Of a DNA stretch of 64,000 bases, positions 24,325 through 34,831 are shown one piece after another. Position 1 is the stretch's first letter, and every line of letters begins with the position of its first letter. Under the pieces are notes generated by a model. It saw only the letters and a list, made by a program, of their open reading frames with translations. It was not told the DNA's origin and made no database searches. This DNA comes from Warburgia ugandensis. Lineage: Eukaryota > Streptophyta > Magnoliopsida > Canellales > Canellaceae. The position numbers and the translations under genes are program-made. The stretch covers positions 81,024,880 through 81,088,879 of the forward strand of contig CP141132.1 of assembly GCA_035236585.1 (NCBI GenBank), written 5' to 3'.

Positions 24325-26450
24325 AAGGGGCATATGCCTCTAATGTAAAATGGATATTGTCACTCTCTTTCACTAAGGAGAGGTCCATAAACGAAGGCCT
24401 TAGAGGAATCAAAATTATCCAATGTTGTGATTTCTTGTATGTAGGCAAGTTAGTTGAGGCCAAACAAGACTTCTATGATGCCAAAATGAATGGAAGGTTA
24501 ATTTAAAGCCCTCAGCGCAGCATTTCTCTATTTAGTTCACTTAGATAATGCACCTCAAGGGATCATCTAGATGTAGTATTGTACATATTGTGATTTTGAA
24601 AAGCCATAATAACTCATTCTTACTATCTCATAAAATCATGGATTTAAATGATCTTATTATTGGGCTGTTTGGCATGATAAGATAAATCATACTTTCATTA
24701 TCAAAGGGGTTGGTTTATATTTTTCATTTGTGACATGTCTATTGCAGTATTAGAAAATACAATATGTGAAATGCCAACTTGGTTGCTAAAAACCAAAAAG
24801 AAAAGTAGGTGCAAAATAATTTAATTTTACAAAATAAGCTGAAAGCTATATTGCCAAATCACGATTTTGGCAGTTTAAATTATGAATTTGAAAACTTAGA
24901 ATTTCTATTGTGATTTTTCTAAATCTTGATTTTAGAAATTCATAGTAAATCAATATACTAAAACATCTAAATGGTATCTAAATTTTGTGGATGATCTTAT
25001 CCTATATTGTCATTATATGATATAAATGTGGCAACAATAAGTTGGGTTTAAACAATTTTTAGGTATGAGTTTTGTCAATATAGTTTTGATCTACCTTTAA
25101 GCACAAGAGAGATGCTATTTGAATTGATTTTTTTGAGCTAATTGTTGGACCCCTTTATCTAAGCCTCTCTTTAGATTACCAGCCTTCCTAGATTGGCCAA
25201 ATAGAAAACTTCATAATTTTTTAATGAGTTTAACCATGTTGTTTCAAGTTTTCAAATAATGACCATTGGATTTTTCAACTACAAAAACTAATAGTTTGAA
25301 GTATCCAATGGGCATGAGTTTTTTAGGTAACCTAAATAGAGGTAAAAAAAAAAATGGTTGGAAAAAATCAACCAAAGGGGGATTTATTACGGGAATCACC
25401 AAGTCATTTCGAAAATCTCAGATTGGATAGCATTTATGTTATAACAAACACTCTAAGATTCTTCCGACAAAAGTCCAATGCAGTTGTTTGCAAGCTACTC
25501 AGCACCTCCCCTAGAATATGCTTAGTCATAGCTTTGAGTAGTTGCTTTCCCTTTAGCCGCAGATTAGATTTAGGATCTTGTGAGTGATTTCCTAAATAAT
25601 TCTTCACTTAGGAGAAACAAAAAGAAGAAGAAGGAAGAAGAAGAAGAAGAAGAAAAGGAAAAGCCCAAGCTTCTAATGTCCATTTTAAACCTTCAAAAGA
25701 GGAAAAGATTTTGTTATTATAAATAACAACATAATCCAAGGATTGCTATTCTTGTGCCAAAAATCCCCATAATAGCTTAAATAACAGTTAAAACATTCAT
25801 TATAAAAAAAAAAAACTGAGCTGGATTTTTGTAAAAAAAAATTTATTTATATATATTTTTAAGTTTTAATTTTCTAAATTAATAACTGAGAGTCGAGTTG
25901 ATTGAGATGTATTGCCCTGGCTTTGGGGTTCTTGTTTTCATGCCCCACCCTAACTCAAGCAATTTTGATAAGCAGTGAGTTGGCATTTTGGCTATTTCTT
26001 GGCCAAGATTGGAGAGATATATTTTCTTTCTTTTCAATTTCTTTTCCCCATGTATTAAGGTTGGCTAATGACTCTTGCAATATCTGTCAATAATCTTTGC
26101 TAACAAATTCCTAGTTCACCCAACAAACTCCCCTCCTGTCCTTGAGCCTAACCTGGAAGGACTTCCTGGCACAGTTCCTCAACACATCTATAGAAATCTT
26201 GTTTAACTTCTCTATATGTTCTCTTGTTAAATTTTTTGGACTATTTTAAGAAAATTGTAACGGAATCAAAGCAAGTAAACAAAAAGAAGTTTTTTCAATC
26301 TTCTTATGAACTGGAATGAATCTTGTTATTAGTAACCAGTTATAATTTCAATGGAGCCTTATATTAGAAGAAGCCATGAGAACAATCATCTACTCTCTCT
26401 CTCTCTCTCATAAAGGAAAAGGAAAAAGGAAAAACGTTGCAGAAGAAATC
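23760..26450. other. Intergenic region, AT-rich, no gene seen
   Basis: Holds the TC microsatellite at 24241-24322, A/T tracts and a short purine-rich GAA stretch near 25615-25660. The open frames here have no recognisable domain. The last 100 bp are the 5' flank of the first intact NPF gene, with a CT run just upstream of the ATG. Confidence 0.5.
24241..24322. repeat. (TC)41 microsatellite
   Basis: Uninterrupted TC dinucleotide for 82 bp. It creates a spurious minus-strand reading frame of alternating Arg-Glu. Confidence 0.97.
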
Positions 26451-29400
26451 ATGGTGACTTTATCAGACACAGAAGAAGAAACCCAACTCTCTTCAACAAG
26501 AAAGGGAGGCTTAAGAACCATGCCTTTCATCATAGGTAACAGATTTACCGTGACATCTTTTACATATATGATGATTGTTCTAGTATTTTCTTATCTTTCA
26601 TGTGTGTAGATATTCAACTTCATAACTGCTTAAGAAAAAACATACTATAAGGGTTAATGAAAATTTTTGGATAAATTGTGATTTATGTTTTGCTTTACTT
26701 GTTTTTCAGTTAATGAATCCTTCGAATTGGTTGGGACTTATGGGATTCTATCAAATGCGATCCTATACTTAACCAGACAATATAACATGCCCACCGTCAA
26801 AGCAATAAATGTCTTGTTTATATGGAAGGCGACATCAAATCTCATTCCGCTGGTTGGAGCCTTTGTCTCAGATTGTTACTTCGGACGATTTAGGACGATC
26901 TCCATTGGTTCCGTAATAAGCTTTCTGGTAAGCAATTCCAATGCTTCTTGCATTCTCTTTTTACAAGCATTTTCTTTTCTCCATTTTTGTAGACCATAAT
27001 TCTGTTTAAATCATTTATTACATTAATTAATTGTTAATTAGTATTATGTGGACAAGCATACAAGGATGAACTACACTGACTGGTGCCTAACACATGGCTG
27101 AAAACACAAGTTTGGCTATCTACTTAATCATATGAAATTATTTTCTATCGGATGATCCTTGCTAATTTTTCTTGGTTGTAAGAGGGATGGTTAAGAGTTT
27201 TACCATCAATTTAACCATTAAAACTAGGAGAGCTAGTATGATTACGTGGATGAGAATTCTAGACCGTGGACTTAGAAATAACAAAAAATGCTTTGTTTGC
27301 TTTGGGATTTAAAACTAAGACCCCTAAAATAGCAACAAATGTCTTAGCCAACTCTCCCACTTACTTCATGTATAGGTAAAATTTTAAATATTATTAAAAT
27401 ACAAATATTATTAAAAAATTTACTCAAGTATTTTCAAGTTATTAATGAGTCGCTTTGAGTTTAAACAATTTACTCCACTTTTAAGTCTAGTCAAGTTTTT
27501 GAATTTTTAAACTATGATTGAAAAATTTAGAGACCCAGGCCATACAGAGTTAACATTTTGTGAGGGGCTTGCAAGAAAAACAAGGCTTGTAACTAACGTA
27601 AGCAAGTTACGAACTCACCATTGCAAAATGGAAAAACAAGTAGCATCACTCCTAAAGAAATAGGCTATATGTATATATATAATTTCGCAGGCGTATATAT
27701 TTATATGTATATAAACTCCGTAAATCAAGTCTCTTAATTAACGGCCTCGACATTTACCACAGGGGATGACCATGCTCTGGTCAACAGCACTGATTCCAGG
27801 AGCGAAACCACCACCATGCGACAGAGCTCTAGGGGCCTGCACACCCGCAACTCCATCACAATTCGCTCTACTACTTGTCGCTCTTTTCCTCATGTCGATT
27901 GGAGCTGGTGGAGTTAGACCCTGTTCTATGGCCTTTGGTGCCGATCAGGTGTCCAGAGAAGACGATGAAAGGAAAGCAACTCTGGTTAATAGTTTCTTCA
28001 ACTGGTACTATGCTTCTCAAGGGGTCGCGTCCATCCTTGGGGCAACTCTGATCGTCTACATTCTAGACCGAATGGGATGGAAAGTGGGTCTTGGAGTTCC
28101 TGCCTGTCTCATGTTCATTGCTGCATTTATGTTCATTGCGGCTTCTCCTTTATATATCAAGAAGAAGGCAAAGAAAAGCTTGTTTACCGAACTTGCTCAA
28201 GTGATCGTTGCATCTGTTAAGAAGAGGCATCTTGTTTTGCCACCCAAGGACAACAATGGGTGCCGCTATCATTCTGGAGGATCAAGTATCGTTGCTCCAA
28301 CTGATAAGCTCCGGTATCATCCACATCGTTCTCTGTCGTCATTGTTTTTACTCAGAAAATGGAGTATATGTACTAAGTAAGGCAATTAAACTTAATCATA
28401 GCAAAGGCCTTCTGGCGTCTGGTGACATAAGGAGTCCCGAATGTGGATGTACTAGCAAGGCACTTGCTTGAGCAAAGGCCTTCTAGTGCAGTGACACAAG
28501 AAGAGCCTTGAAATTGGACCTACTACGCAAGGCACTTGTCTGAGAAGGGCCTTCCAGCACAGCGGTGCAAGGAGCCTCTCACGTGGTCAGGCGTTTCCAG
28601 GCTCCAAATAGGTATATTTCAAACATTCAAACGAATAAAGAAAATAAAAGATAGAAAAACAACTAAAACATTAGAAAAGAAAGAAAAACAATTAAAGGCA
28701 CTAGACAGAAAGAAAAATAACTAAGGCACTTGCTTGCTTAAGGGAGGAAGAGAAATCAGCAAGTGCATATAGGTTATTGGTCCTCCAATGGATGAGTATA
28801 TCTTTTTCAAGATAAAATATAAGCAAGATAATGAAATTTTACCATTTTTTTAATTTTAATTTTATTGATTGATAACTGCATTACTTCACTGAAAATCTCC
28901 AGGTGCTTAAACAAAACTTGCGTGATAGTAAATCCTGAAACAGACCTAAAGCCTGATGGATCGGCATCAAATCCATGGAATCTATGTACGGTGGAGCAAG
29001 TAGAAGATCTTAAATCACTGATCAGATTGATACCACTGTGGTCAACAGGAATAATACTACCCCTACTGGCTGGCCAGCACTCATTTATTGTCCTCCAAGC
29101 GAGCACCATGGATCGCCACCTAAGCTCTAATTTTCAAATACCAGCAGGATCATTTCGTGTATTTGGACTCCTCACATTTACAGTGTCAGTAGCTCTCTAC
29201 GACCGATTGCTCATTCCCCTAGCCCGAAGGATCACCGGAAGACCTCGTGGACTTAATTTTAAACAAAGAATGGCAATCGGATTATTCATTGCGACTCTAG
29301 CTACCGGAGTTCAGGCGACTGTCGAGAGTGCCCGAAGGAGTATGGCCATCGAGCAAGGGTTATCTGAGAATACGAAAGCCATAGTGAACATGTCGGCGAT

Positions 29401-29794
29401 GTGGCTAGTTCCACAGTACTGTCTTCATGGTTTATCGGAGGCTTTTAGTACAATTGCTCAAGTTGAGTTTTTCTTTTCGGAGCTTCCTCGCAGTATATCA
29501 AGTTTGGTTGTTGCTCTTATTACGTTACAGCATTCTGCTGCCAACTTAGTTGGGTCTACAGTCGTGGACATTATCGATGCAGTGAGCAAGAAAGGAGGAG
29601 GAGCGAGTTGGGTATCAGATAACCTGAATAAGGGGCATATTGACTATTACTATTGGGTTCTTACGGTATTATGTTGTGTAAATTTTGTGTACTTTTTCTT
29701 TTGTTGTTGGCTTCATGGGCCTACGAAAGAAGATCTGGCAAAGGAAGAAAAGAAAGAGGAAGATAGTTTTAGGTCTTGGTCTCTACGGGAGTGA
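26451..29794 (+). CDS. NPF (NRT1/PTR) family transporter, NPF1-like, copy 1
   Basis: Exons 26451-26535, 26710-26927, 27763-28313 and 28903-29794 join in frame to 581 aa. The family has 12 membrane helices and moves nitrate, peptides or hormones with protons, usually at the plasma membrane; this copy's substrate is unknown. Diagnostic text: LSNAILYLTRQYNMP, PLVGAFVSDCYFGRFRT, GAGGVRPCSMAFGADQ, NSFFNWYYASQG, MGWKVGLGVPA, CTVEQVEDLKSLIR, AMWLVPQYCLHGLSEAF and DNLNKGHIDYYYWVL; the whole is closest to NPF1 members from memory. The start was chosen because exon 1 has the same length (85 nt) as in the other intact copy. Odd: in the first helix the family motif ExxER/K reads ESFEL, so the basic residue is Leu, while copy 2 keeps ESVER. 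In related transporters that motif takes part in proton coupling. Intron 3 carries a 71-bp tandem repeat. A (CT)n tract precedes the start. Confidence 0.92.
28401..28615 (+). repeat. Three-copy tandem repeat of 71-72 bp in NPF intron 3
   Basis: Units begin GCAAAGGCCTTCTGGCG (28401), GCAAAGGCCTTCTAGTG (28472) and GAAGGGCCTTCCAGCAC (28544). The second unit has a box A-like TAGTGCAGTGACACAAG. A single related copy lies at 8216. It looks like a tandemly multiplied head of a tRNA-derived SINE. Confidence 0.6.
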
Positions 29795-31389
29795 ATTGGT
29801 GTATTTGCTTGTCGGATTAAGAAAATGTAATGCAGTATTGATTCGCATTTCTAGCTAGGTTTCACTCTCTCTCTCTCTCCCTCCTCCACCACCCCCCGCG
29901 GCGGTGTGCGTGCATCTGTGACTAGAGTAAGGAAACCTTTAAGAGGAAAAAAAGAGAACGAACAAGATTGCCAGACAAACATTGGTCCATGTATATGAAT
30001 AACCTACCAACTCCTCCCTTAGCAAGAGAATCAATGCGGGAATGGGCTGATCTGAAACATAAAAAGAAAAAAATAAGCATTTCCATCTTAGATGTTGCAT
30101 CTACAGCTCATAAATGATAGAAGCTGCCAACCTCCATAGAAGTATTTGGAAAATGTTAGTGGTGCTTGAGATGGAGTGAGCTGACTTGAGATGAAACGAG
30201 ATCAGATGGTTAGATCGCTGTAGTGGTGCTTGAGCTAAGTCAAGATGAAGTAATATCTCCTGTGCATGAGATGGACATGGGGTCATCTCAAGCTAGCCCA
30301 CAGTCCATCTGAAGCACCCCTAACACCATGTAAAATATTTGTTCTGCCATTTTCCTTGCATATATTAAACAGATTAAGCTGACATTTAAATGTATAATAA
30401 ACATCAAAATCTATAATTGTTCAAAGAAATGACATATGTCGCTGATCTGGCCTGATCTGAATCATTATTTTCCTGGACCCCATCGCCGACATCAAATCCA
30501 TGGTTAAACTTGTCTGCAGACTATTTTTTGGATGTGAATTTACACTTAAAAAGTAAATTTTTTTCATGCGCTATAATTATCCAATCTTCATGTGTGTAAT
30601 GAACTAGTTGTCCAAAACAATGAGATGAATGATTCAGATCATTTAGAGGTGGGCCTTCCAACACCAAATGTTAGGAGCTTCTTTGCAAGGTCATTTTTGG
30701 ACCTTCTATCGGCATAGCATTTCTAGCATTCCTCTTCCATCATAGGTACAGAGATGCTGAGTGCCATCATTACCTTCCTTCATGACAAGCAGTTTCTGGG
30801 ACTCACATGAGCACATTGAGATAATCGGATCCGTTAACCTAACTGAACAAAAAATTCTCTGCCCTACGCCACATTCGCCTCGATTGGGTGATTGTTTACC
30901 CTTGATCTATGAAGCCATGTTCAGGGTCGCGGGGTTTATATCTTGCAGATGGGATATCCGTTTTGGAAGGGACCGAATGCATGGTCTACAAGTCAACTTT
31001 AGCTGTTCGTTCTTAAATAAATAAATTGATCTAGTTTAAAGGCTGTTAGGTTGTATCTGTAGGGAGCTGTTAGAGACTCAACGAAGTAGTCATGTCAGAT
31101 GAATGGTTCAGATCAATTGTAGTGTTGTGACCCGCTTAATAATAAGACCAGAACCTCGCTTTTTCCTTTTGGGTAGGAGCCAAACCTGCCTTTCCTGCAA
31201 CCAGATTATGACCTATCTATTCCTCGTTAAAACCGCAAATTTTGGATGCCTCATAAACTGAATGGAATGAAAGTAAGAAATAGGTGTTTTTCCAAAAGAA
31301 GCTCTTCTGCAGGAAGCTATGTACGGAAGTAAATTAATGGTCTTATTTGACTCTTCTGCAGCTCCTCTTCTTCTCACAATCTATCCATG
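29795..31389. other. Intergenic region between NPF copy 1 and NPF pseudogene 2
   Basis: Holds a CT run and C-rich stretch after NPF copy 1, the MITE at 30155-30324, and, from about 30740, sequence that is repeated upstream of the intact NPF gene at 34832 (duplicated promoter region). No gene. Confidence 0.55.
30155..30324. mobile_element. MITE with 21-bp terminal inverted repeats
   Basis: Left end GTTAGTGGTGCTTGAGATGG, right end CCATCTGAAGCACCCCTAAC; the 21-bp ends match inversely with two differences. The interior repeats the GGTGCTTGAG motif once (about 30225). The superfamily cannot be fixed without a clean target duplication. Related words occur at 4560-4800. Confidence 0.65.
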
Positions 31390-31400
31390 TGAATCCATAT
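30740..31400 (+). promoter_or_regulatory. Duplicated upstream region of NPF pseudogene 2
   Basis: Sequence such as TTACCTTCCTTCATG, GATAATCGGATCCGTTA and TGATCTATGAAGC aligns in order with 34130-34280 (TTACCCTCCTTCATG, GATCGGATCTGTTA, TGATCTATGAAGC). GACCTATCTATTCCTCGTT near 31207 matches GACAACCTATATATTCCTGG near 34662. The NPF copies were thus duplicated with more than 600 bp of upstream DNA. Promoter function is inferred from position. Confidence 0.5.
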
Positions 31401-32215
31401 GCAGAAAAAAGAACGTCTGAGGTTTCTACAGGCCTGGAAAGAAAATCCCATAAATCTTCCATCAAGAAGGGTGGCTTGATAAGCATTCCTTTCATCCTAG
31501 GCAACTCATTTACCCCTAGGTGTTGATGACTGTTCCTGCGTTTCCTCTGCTCATTCATCTCACTGCAAGAGAAGAAAAAGAAAAATGATCTATGGAGGCA
31601 GCTGGAAGTTGTCCCCAAATCTCTAAAAGGGCCTCTATAGCTTCTGGAGGCAGTTACTGAAAATTGGCATTTGCACAGGCGAACAGGGCAGCAATGTGCC
31701 TAGTTCCACAATACTACATGATTGGCTTAGGTGAGGTTTTTAGTGCAATAAGGCAAACTGAGTTTTACTAGTCAGAGCTTCTTCCAAGTATGTGAAGGGG
31801 AGCCTCTTGCAAAATGCAAGGTAAGGCTGTGTACTTTAGGCCCTTGTGATCCACCCCTTCCTCGAACCCTGCATAGGCAGGAGCTCCGCGCACCAGAGCT
31901 GCCCTTTAGCTTCTTCCAAATATGTCCAGTCTTGCAGTTGCTCGTTTTGTTTTAGTAATGGAAGCTGGAAACTTAGTGGGGGCTACAGTCGTGGAGGTCG
32001 TCGATCAAATGAGTAATGAAGGAAGAAGAGACGGGTTGGGTTGCAGATAACCTATATGAGGGACATTGTGACTACTAGTACTGCGTGCTTACTGTAATTG
32101 TGTAAACTTCCTATACTTTCTTTTGTGCAGCTGGGCATCAGGGCCTAGTAAGGAAGACGCGGAGAAGGTGATAGAGGGGGAAGATCTGAAAGAAGACGTG
32201 GAGGTTAAGCCTAGG
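31390..32215 (+). pseudogene. NPF transporter pseudogene 2, split by a SINE
   Basis: An exon 1 remnant at about 31410-31500 (SHKSSIKKGGL) aligns with exon 1 of the intact gene at 34832. Exons 2 and 3 and the first part of exon 4 are absent. From 31681 the C-terminal exon resumes (MCLVPQYYMIGLGEVFSA), is interrupted by Au SINE copy 7 at 31794-31907, and continues MSSLAVARFVLVMEAGNLVGATVVE to WASGPSKEDAEKV. Stops (for example in TEFY*SEL and near 32050-32090) and deletions show it is dead. GPSKEDAEKV and IGLGEVF are closest to intact NPF copy 2 (GPSKEDVETV, TGLGEAF). Confidence 0.85.
31794..31907 (+). mobile_element. Au SINE copy 7, inside NPF pseudogene 2
   Basis: A copy lacking most of the tRNA-like head (GAAGGGGAGCCTCTTGCAAAATG..), with an otherwise well-preserved 3' part (CTGTGTACTTTAGGCCCTTG to GCACCAGAGCTGCCCTTT). 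The 18-bp duplication AGCTTCTTCCAAGTATGT (31776-31793) and its one-mismatch copy (31908-31925) is NPF exon sequence on both sides. Confidence 0.92.
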
Positions 32216-32590
32216 GGAACTATCTCCAATGGCTTGAGTTTCATGCATGTGCCCTGACTCACAGTCAAAGGTTGTGGTTCGAATCTACTTTTGTACAATG
32301 TGATCAATTCATAGGAAGAGATGAGAATGACGCATCTGACCGCTTACAAGGATGGTCATATTTGGTAGGCAAGTGCATTTGAATCTACTTCTCATTCAAA
32401 GAAAAAAGTTTCAATATACAATTGATTAAGTAGCTTGGTATGTGTTTCAGTTTTCCATATAGTTGATTAATTGCATGGGGAATGGCGCCGGAGCTTTTCA
32501 CTGAAGTGGTGCAAGGATTCTCTCTCCTAGGAAACCAAGGTTGGAGGTTGTGCATGTGTGATTGCGAGTCTACTTTTTACAGAAGAAAAA
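32212..32590 (+). repeat. Two tRNA-like fragments of a second SINE-type family
   Basis: At 32212-32300 a leader is followed by GTGGTTCGAATCTAC, a good box B. At 32480-32585 GAAGTGGTGCAAGGA (box A-like) is followed by GATTGCGAGTCTAC (box B-like). The inverted fragment at 43085-43180 is similar. Confidence 0.3.
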
Positions 32591-34831
32591 TGTAAAAATT
32601 ATAGTATAATGGGTGCATTACAGGTGAGATAGATGGTCTAATCAACCAGCCGTGGGATCCATCATGCCAAAGGAGGGAGCTCTATAACTTGCTATAGTGT
32701 ACACACTATGCTCTCATTCCTAAAAAAAATGAAAAATTTTGCAAAAAAGAATGAAAATTTCACATTTATGATCAGTTAAGGAATAATATTATAGAGTGTG
32801 GCACTACAACAAGTTGTAATATTCCCCACTTTTAGTTTATCAAACCTATTCATCATTTGTATCTGACTTGGCAATTTATCTCCAGCCCATTTAAGATCAA
32901 ATGGGTGTAAAGTTGCTAACCCTCAAAATGGTGCATGTACGTCATATCTTTATATCTTTGTTGTTTGAATTATTATTCTTTCCGATCGTATCTCAGTCGA
33001 GGATTTAGTGAAGGAGAAGTTCTGAAATCCACTTTCGCAATTAAAGTGTCTCTTCTTAACTTTGAAAAAGTTTAGAAATCCATTTCTGCAATCAAAGTGT
33101 CATTTCCCTAGCTTGACGTGATGGTCTCTACGTGGCTTTTAACTATTTGATTGATCATGATTTTCTTTTTGTGATTCTTCAACTTCCTAACACATTCACC
33201 ACGAAAAATAGTATAAGATTAGCTAGAAAAAGCACTTTGGGACTTAACAATAATAATATAATTTGGGGACTTTTGATGGCAGCTCTCTTTGCTTGATGTT
33301 TACATAAACAAGGACAACCATAATAACAATTCCAAAATAAGAGCAAGTGCCTCTACCTCCTTAGTAAATATAACAACAATGAGCTTCTATAAGTATATCC
33401 ATAAATTAAGAAATTATAGTTTGATTAAAGGAAGCTGGTTTCACACGATAAAAATTAGCTATGTGTGGATTCATACCTTTAAAGTTGCAGATAAATGGTG
33501 GAAGAAGAAAAGCTTTGTTCCCCCAAAATATGGTCCAACAAAATTCAATGGTTTAAATTCATTTTGGAAAAAAATCATAATAAGACATTATCCATGAAAG
33601 GTATAGAGGCATCGAATCAATATCTTGACGACTCAAACCTGTAATTAAGTGTTGTTTGCAACCAATTGTGCTAGATTTTTGTTGACTTTTTTCTCTGTAA
33701 TTTATTTCACAAGCATTATAATTTAGTCTTAGGAATGGTTTCCAAGTTGTGGGAAGTGGACAATTGCTTAACAAGCTGGAAAACTTTTCCCTTTTCAACG
33801 TAAGAAATGCCTGAAAATCCGGCTGCATAAAACAAACATTCCCGTTCCCAAGTAGACCGGCACATGTATTTGCTCTGCACGCAATCTAACCATTACCTGG
33901 GTGGACCACCGCCCATGATTCCTTGTGATCTTGCAAATACTAAACAAGGAGGGTTAGACTTGGTTGTCCATGTCAATTGGCATCTGCAAATATGTAGACA
34001 GACATCTAGTAACTTGCATGTTTGGCAACCCTTAGCCATGCACGAGAAGTTTTCCATGTTTATGTAGTAGCCAAAGAAGTTGGCTGTTTGACACATGGAT
34101 GAACTTCCGGGGATGAATTATTACCCTCCTTCATGCCCAGCATTTGTTGGAACCCACATGTGTTGCATGGCCATGATCGGATCTGTTATTCTAATAGGCA
34201 ACTGCAAGGTCTCCGACCTTCACTGAATTTATCTTGATCAGAGTCTATCACAGGCTGATGATCTATGAAGCATTGTTTAGGGTTCCGCTATGGGAAACAT
34301 AGCAAGCTATTAGCTAACACGTTATCCAAATCCTAAATTATTGTTCAAAATTTTCCCTAGAACTTCATCGAAATAATAAATCTATGTTGAAATCTCTCCA
34401 ATGAGCAGAAAAGTACGACTTGAAACCTGCGACCAAGCATAACTAGATGTGGGGCTTGTTGTTTGCAACCAACTGCTTTAGACAGCTTTAACAAATCTAA
34501 GTAAGTTCATATTTAAGAATGGTAGACCTCACCTTAAGGTTGCAGGATCAAACCCAGCTTATCTAAAAATAATCACGATAGAATAAAATAAAAGGCTCGG
34601 ATGAATCCAAGGTGGGGTCCACATAGTAGTATCGTCCCAACCACACTTGTTACTACAAGATGACAACCTATATATTCCTGGTTAAAATCCGAGAAACTGT
34701 ACTCGTACACTGAAAGGAATCGGAGCAAGCTTTTCTTCTCCATTTTATGAGGAATTAGGGGTGAAGTTCTCCTGGTTAGAGCCCAACTCTCTCTCTCTCT
34801 CTCTCGCTCTCTCTCCTTTTGCAGAAGAAAC
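32240..34831. other. Intergenic region upstream of NPF copy 2
   Basis: Apart from the tRNA-like fragments at its left end and the duplicated upstream region from about 34120, I see only AT-rich non-coding sequence with short spurious open frames. A CT run lies at 34788-34814, just before the NPF start codon. Confidence 0.5.
34120..34831 (+). promoter_or_regulatory. Upstream region of NPF copy 2, duplicated at 30740-31400
   Basis: Aligns in blocks with the flank of NPF pseudogene 2. Contains CAACCTATATATTCC near 34664-34680, a possible TATA element about 160 bp before the ATG, and a CT-rich leader (34788-34814). Confidence 0.4.

Noticed and set aside
24155-24463. Minus-strand frame with a long Arg-Glu stretch
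   Set aside because: It is the translation of the TC microsatellite.
26376-26450. Upstream in-frame Met for NPF copy 1 (MRTIIYSLSLSHKGKG)
   Set aside because: It would add a CT-run-encoded extension absent from the other intact copy, whose exon 1 length equals that from 26451.
33289-33597. Plus-strand frame of 102 aa, AT-rich
   Set aside because: Asn/Lys/Ile-rich composition expected of non-coding AT-rich DNA, with no domain.
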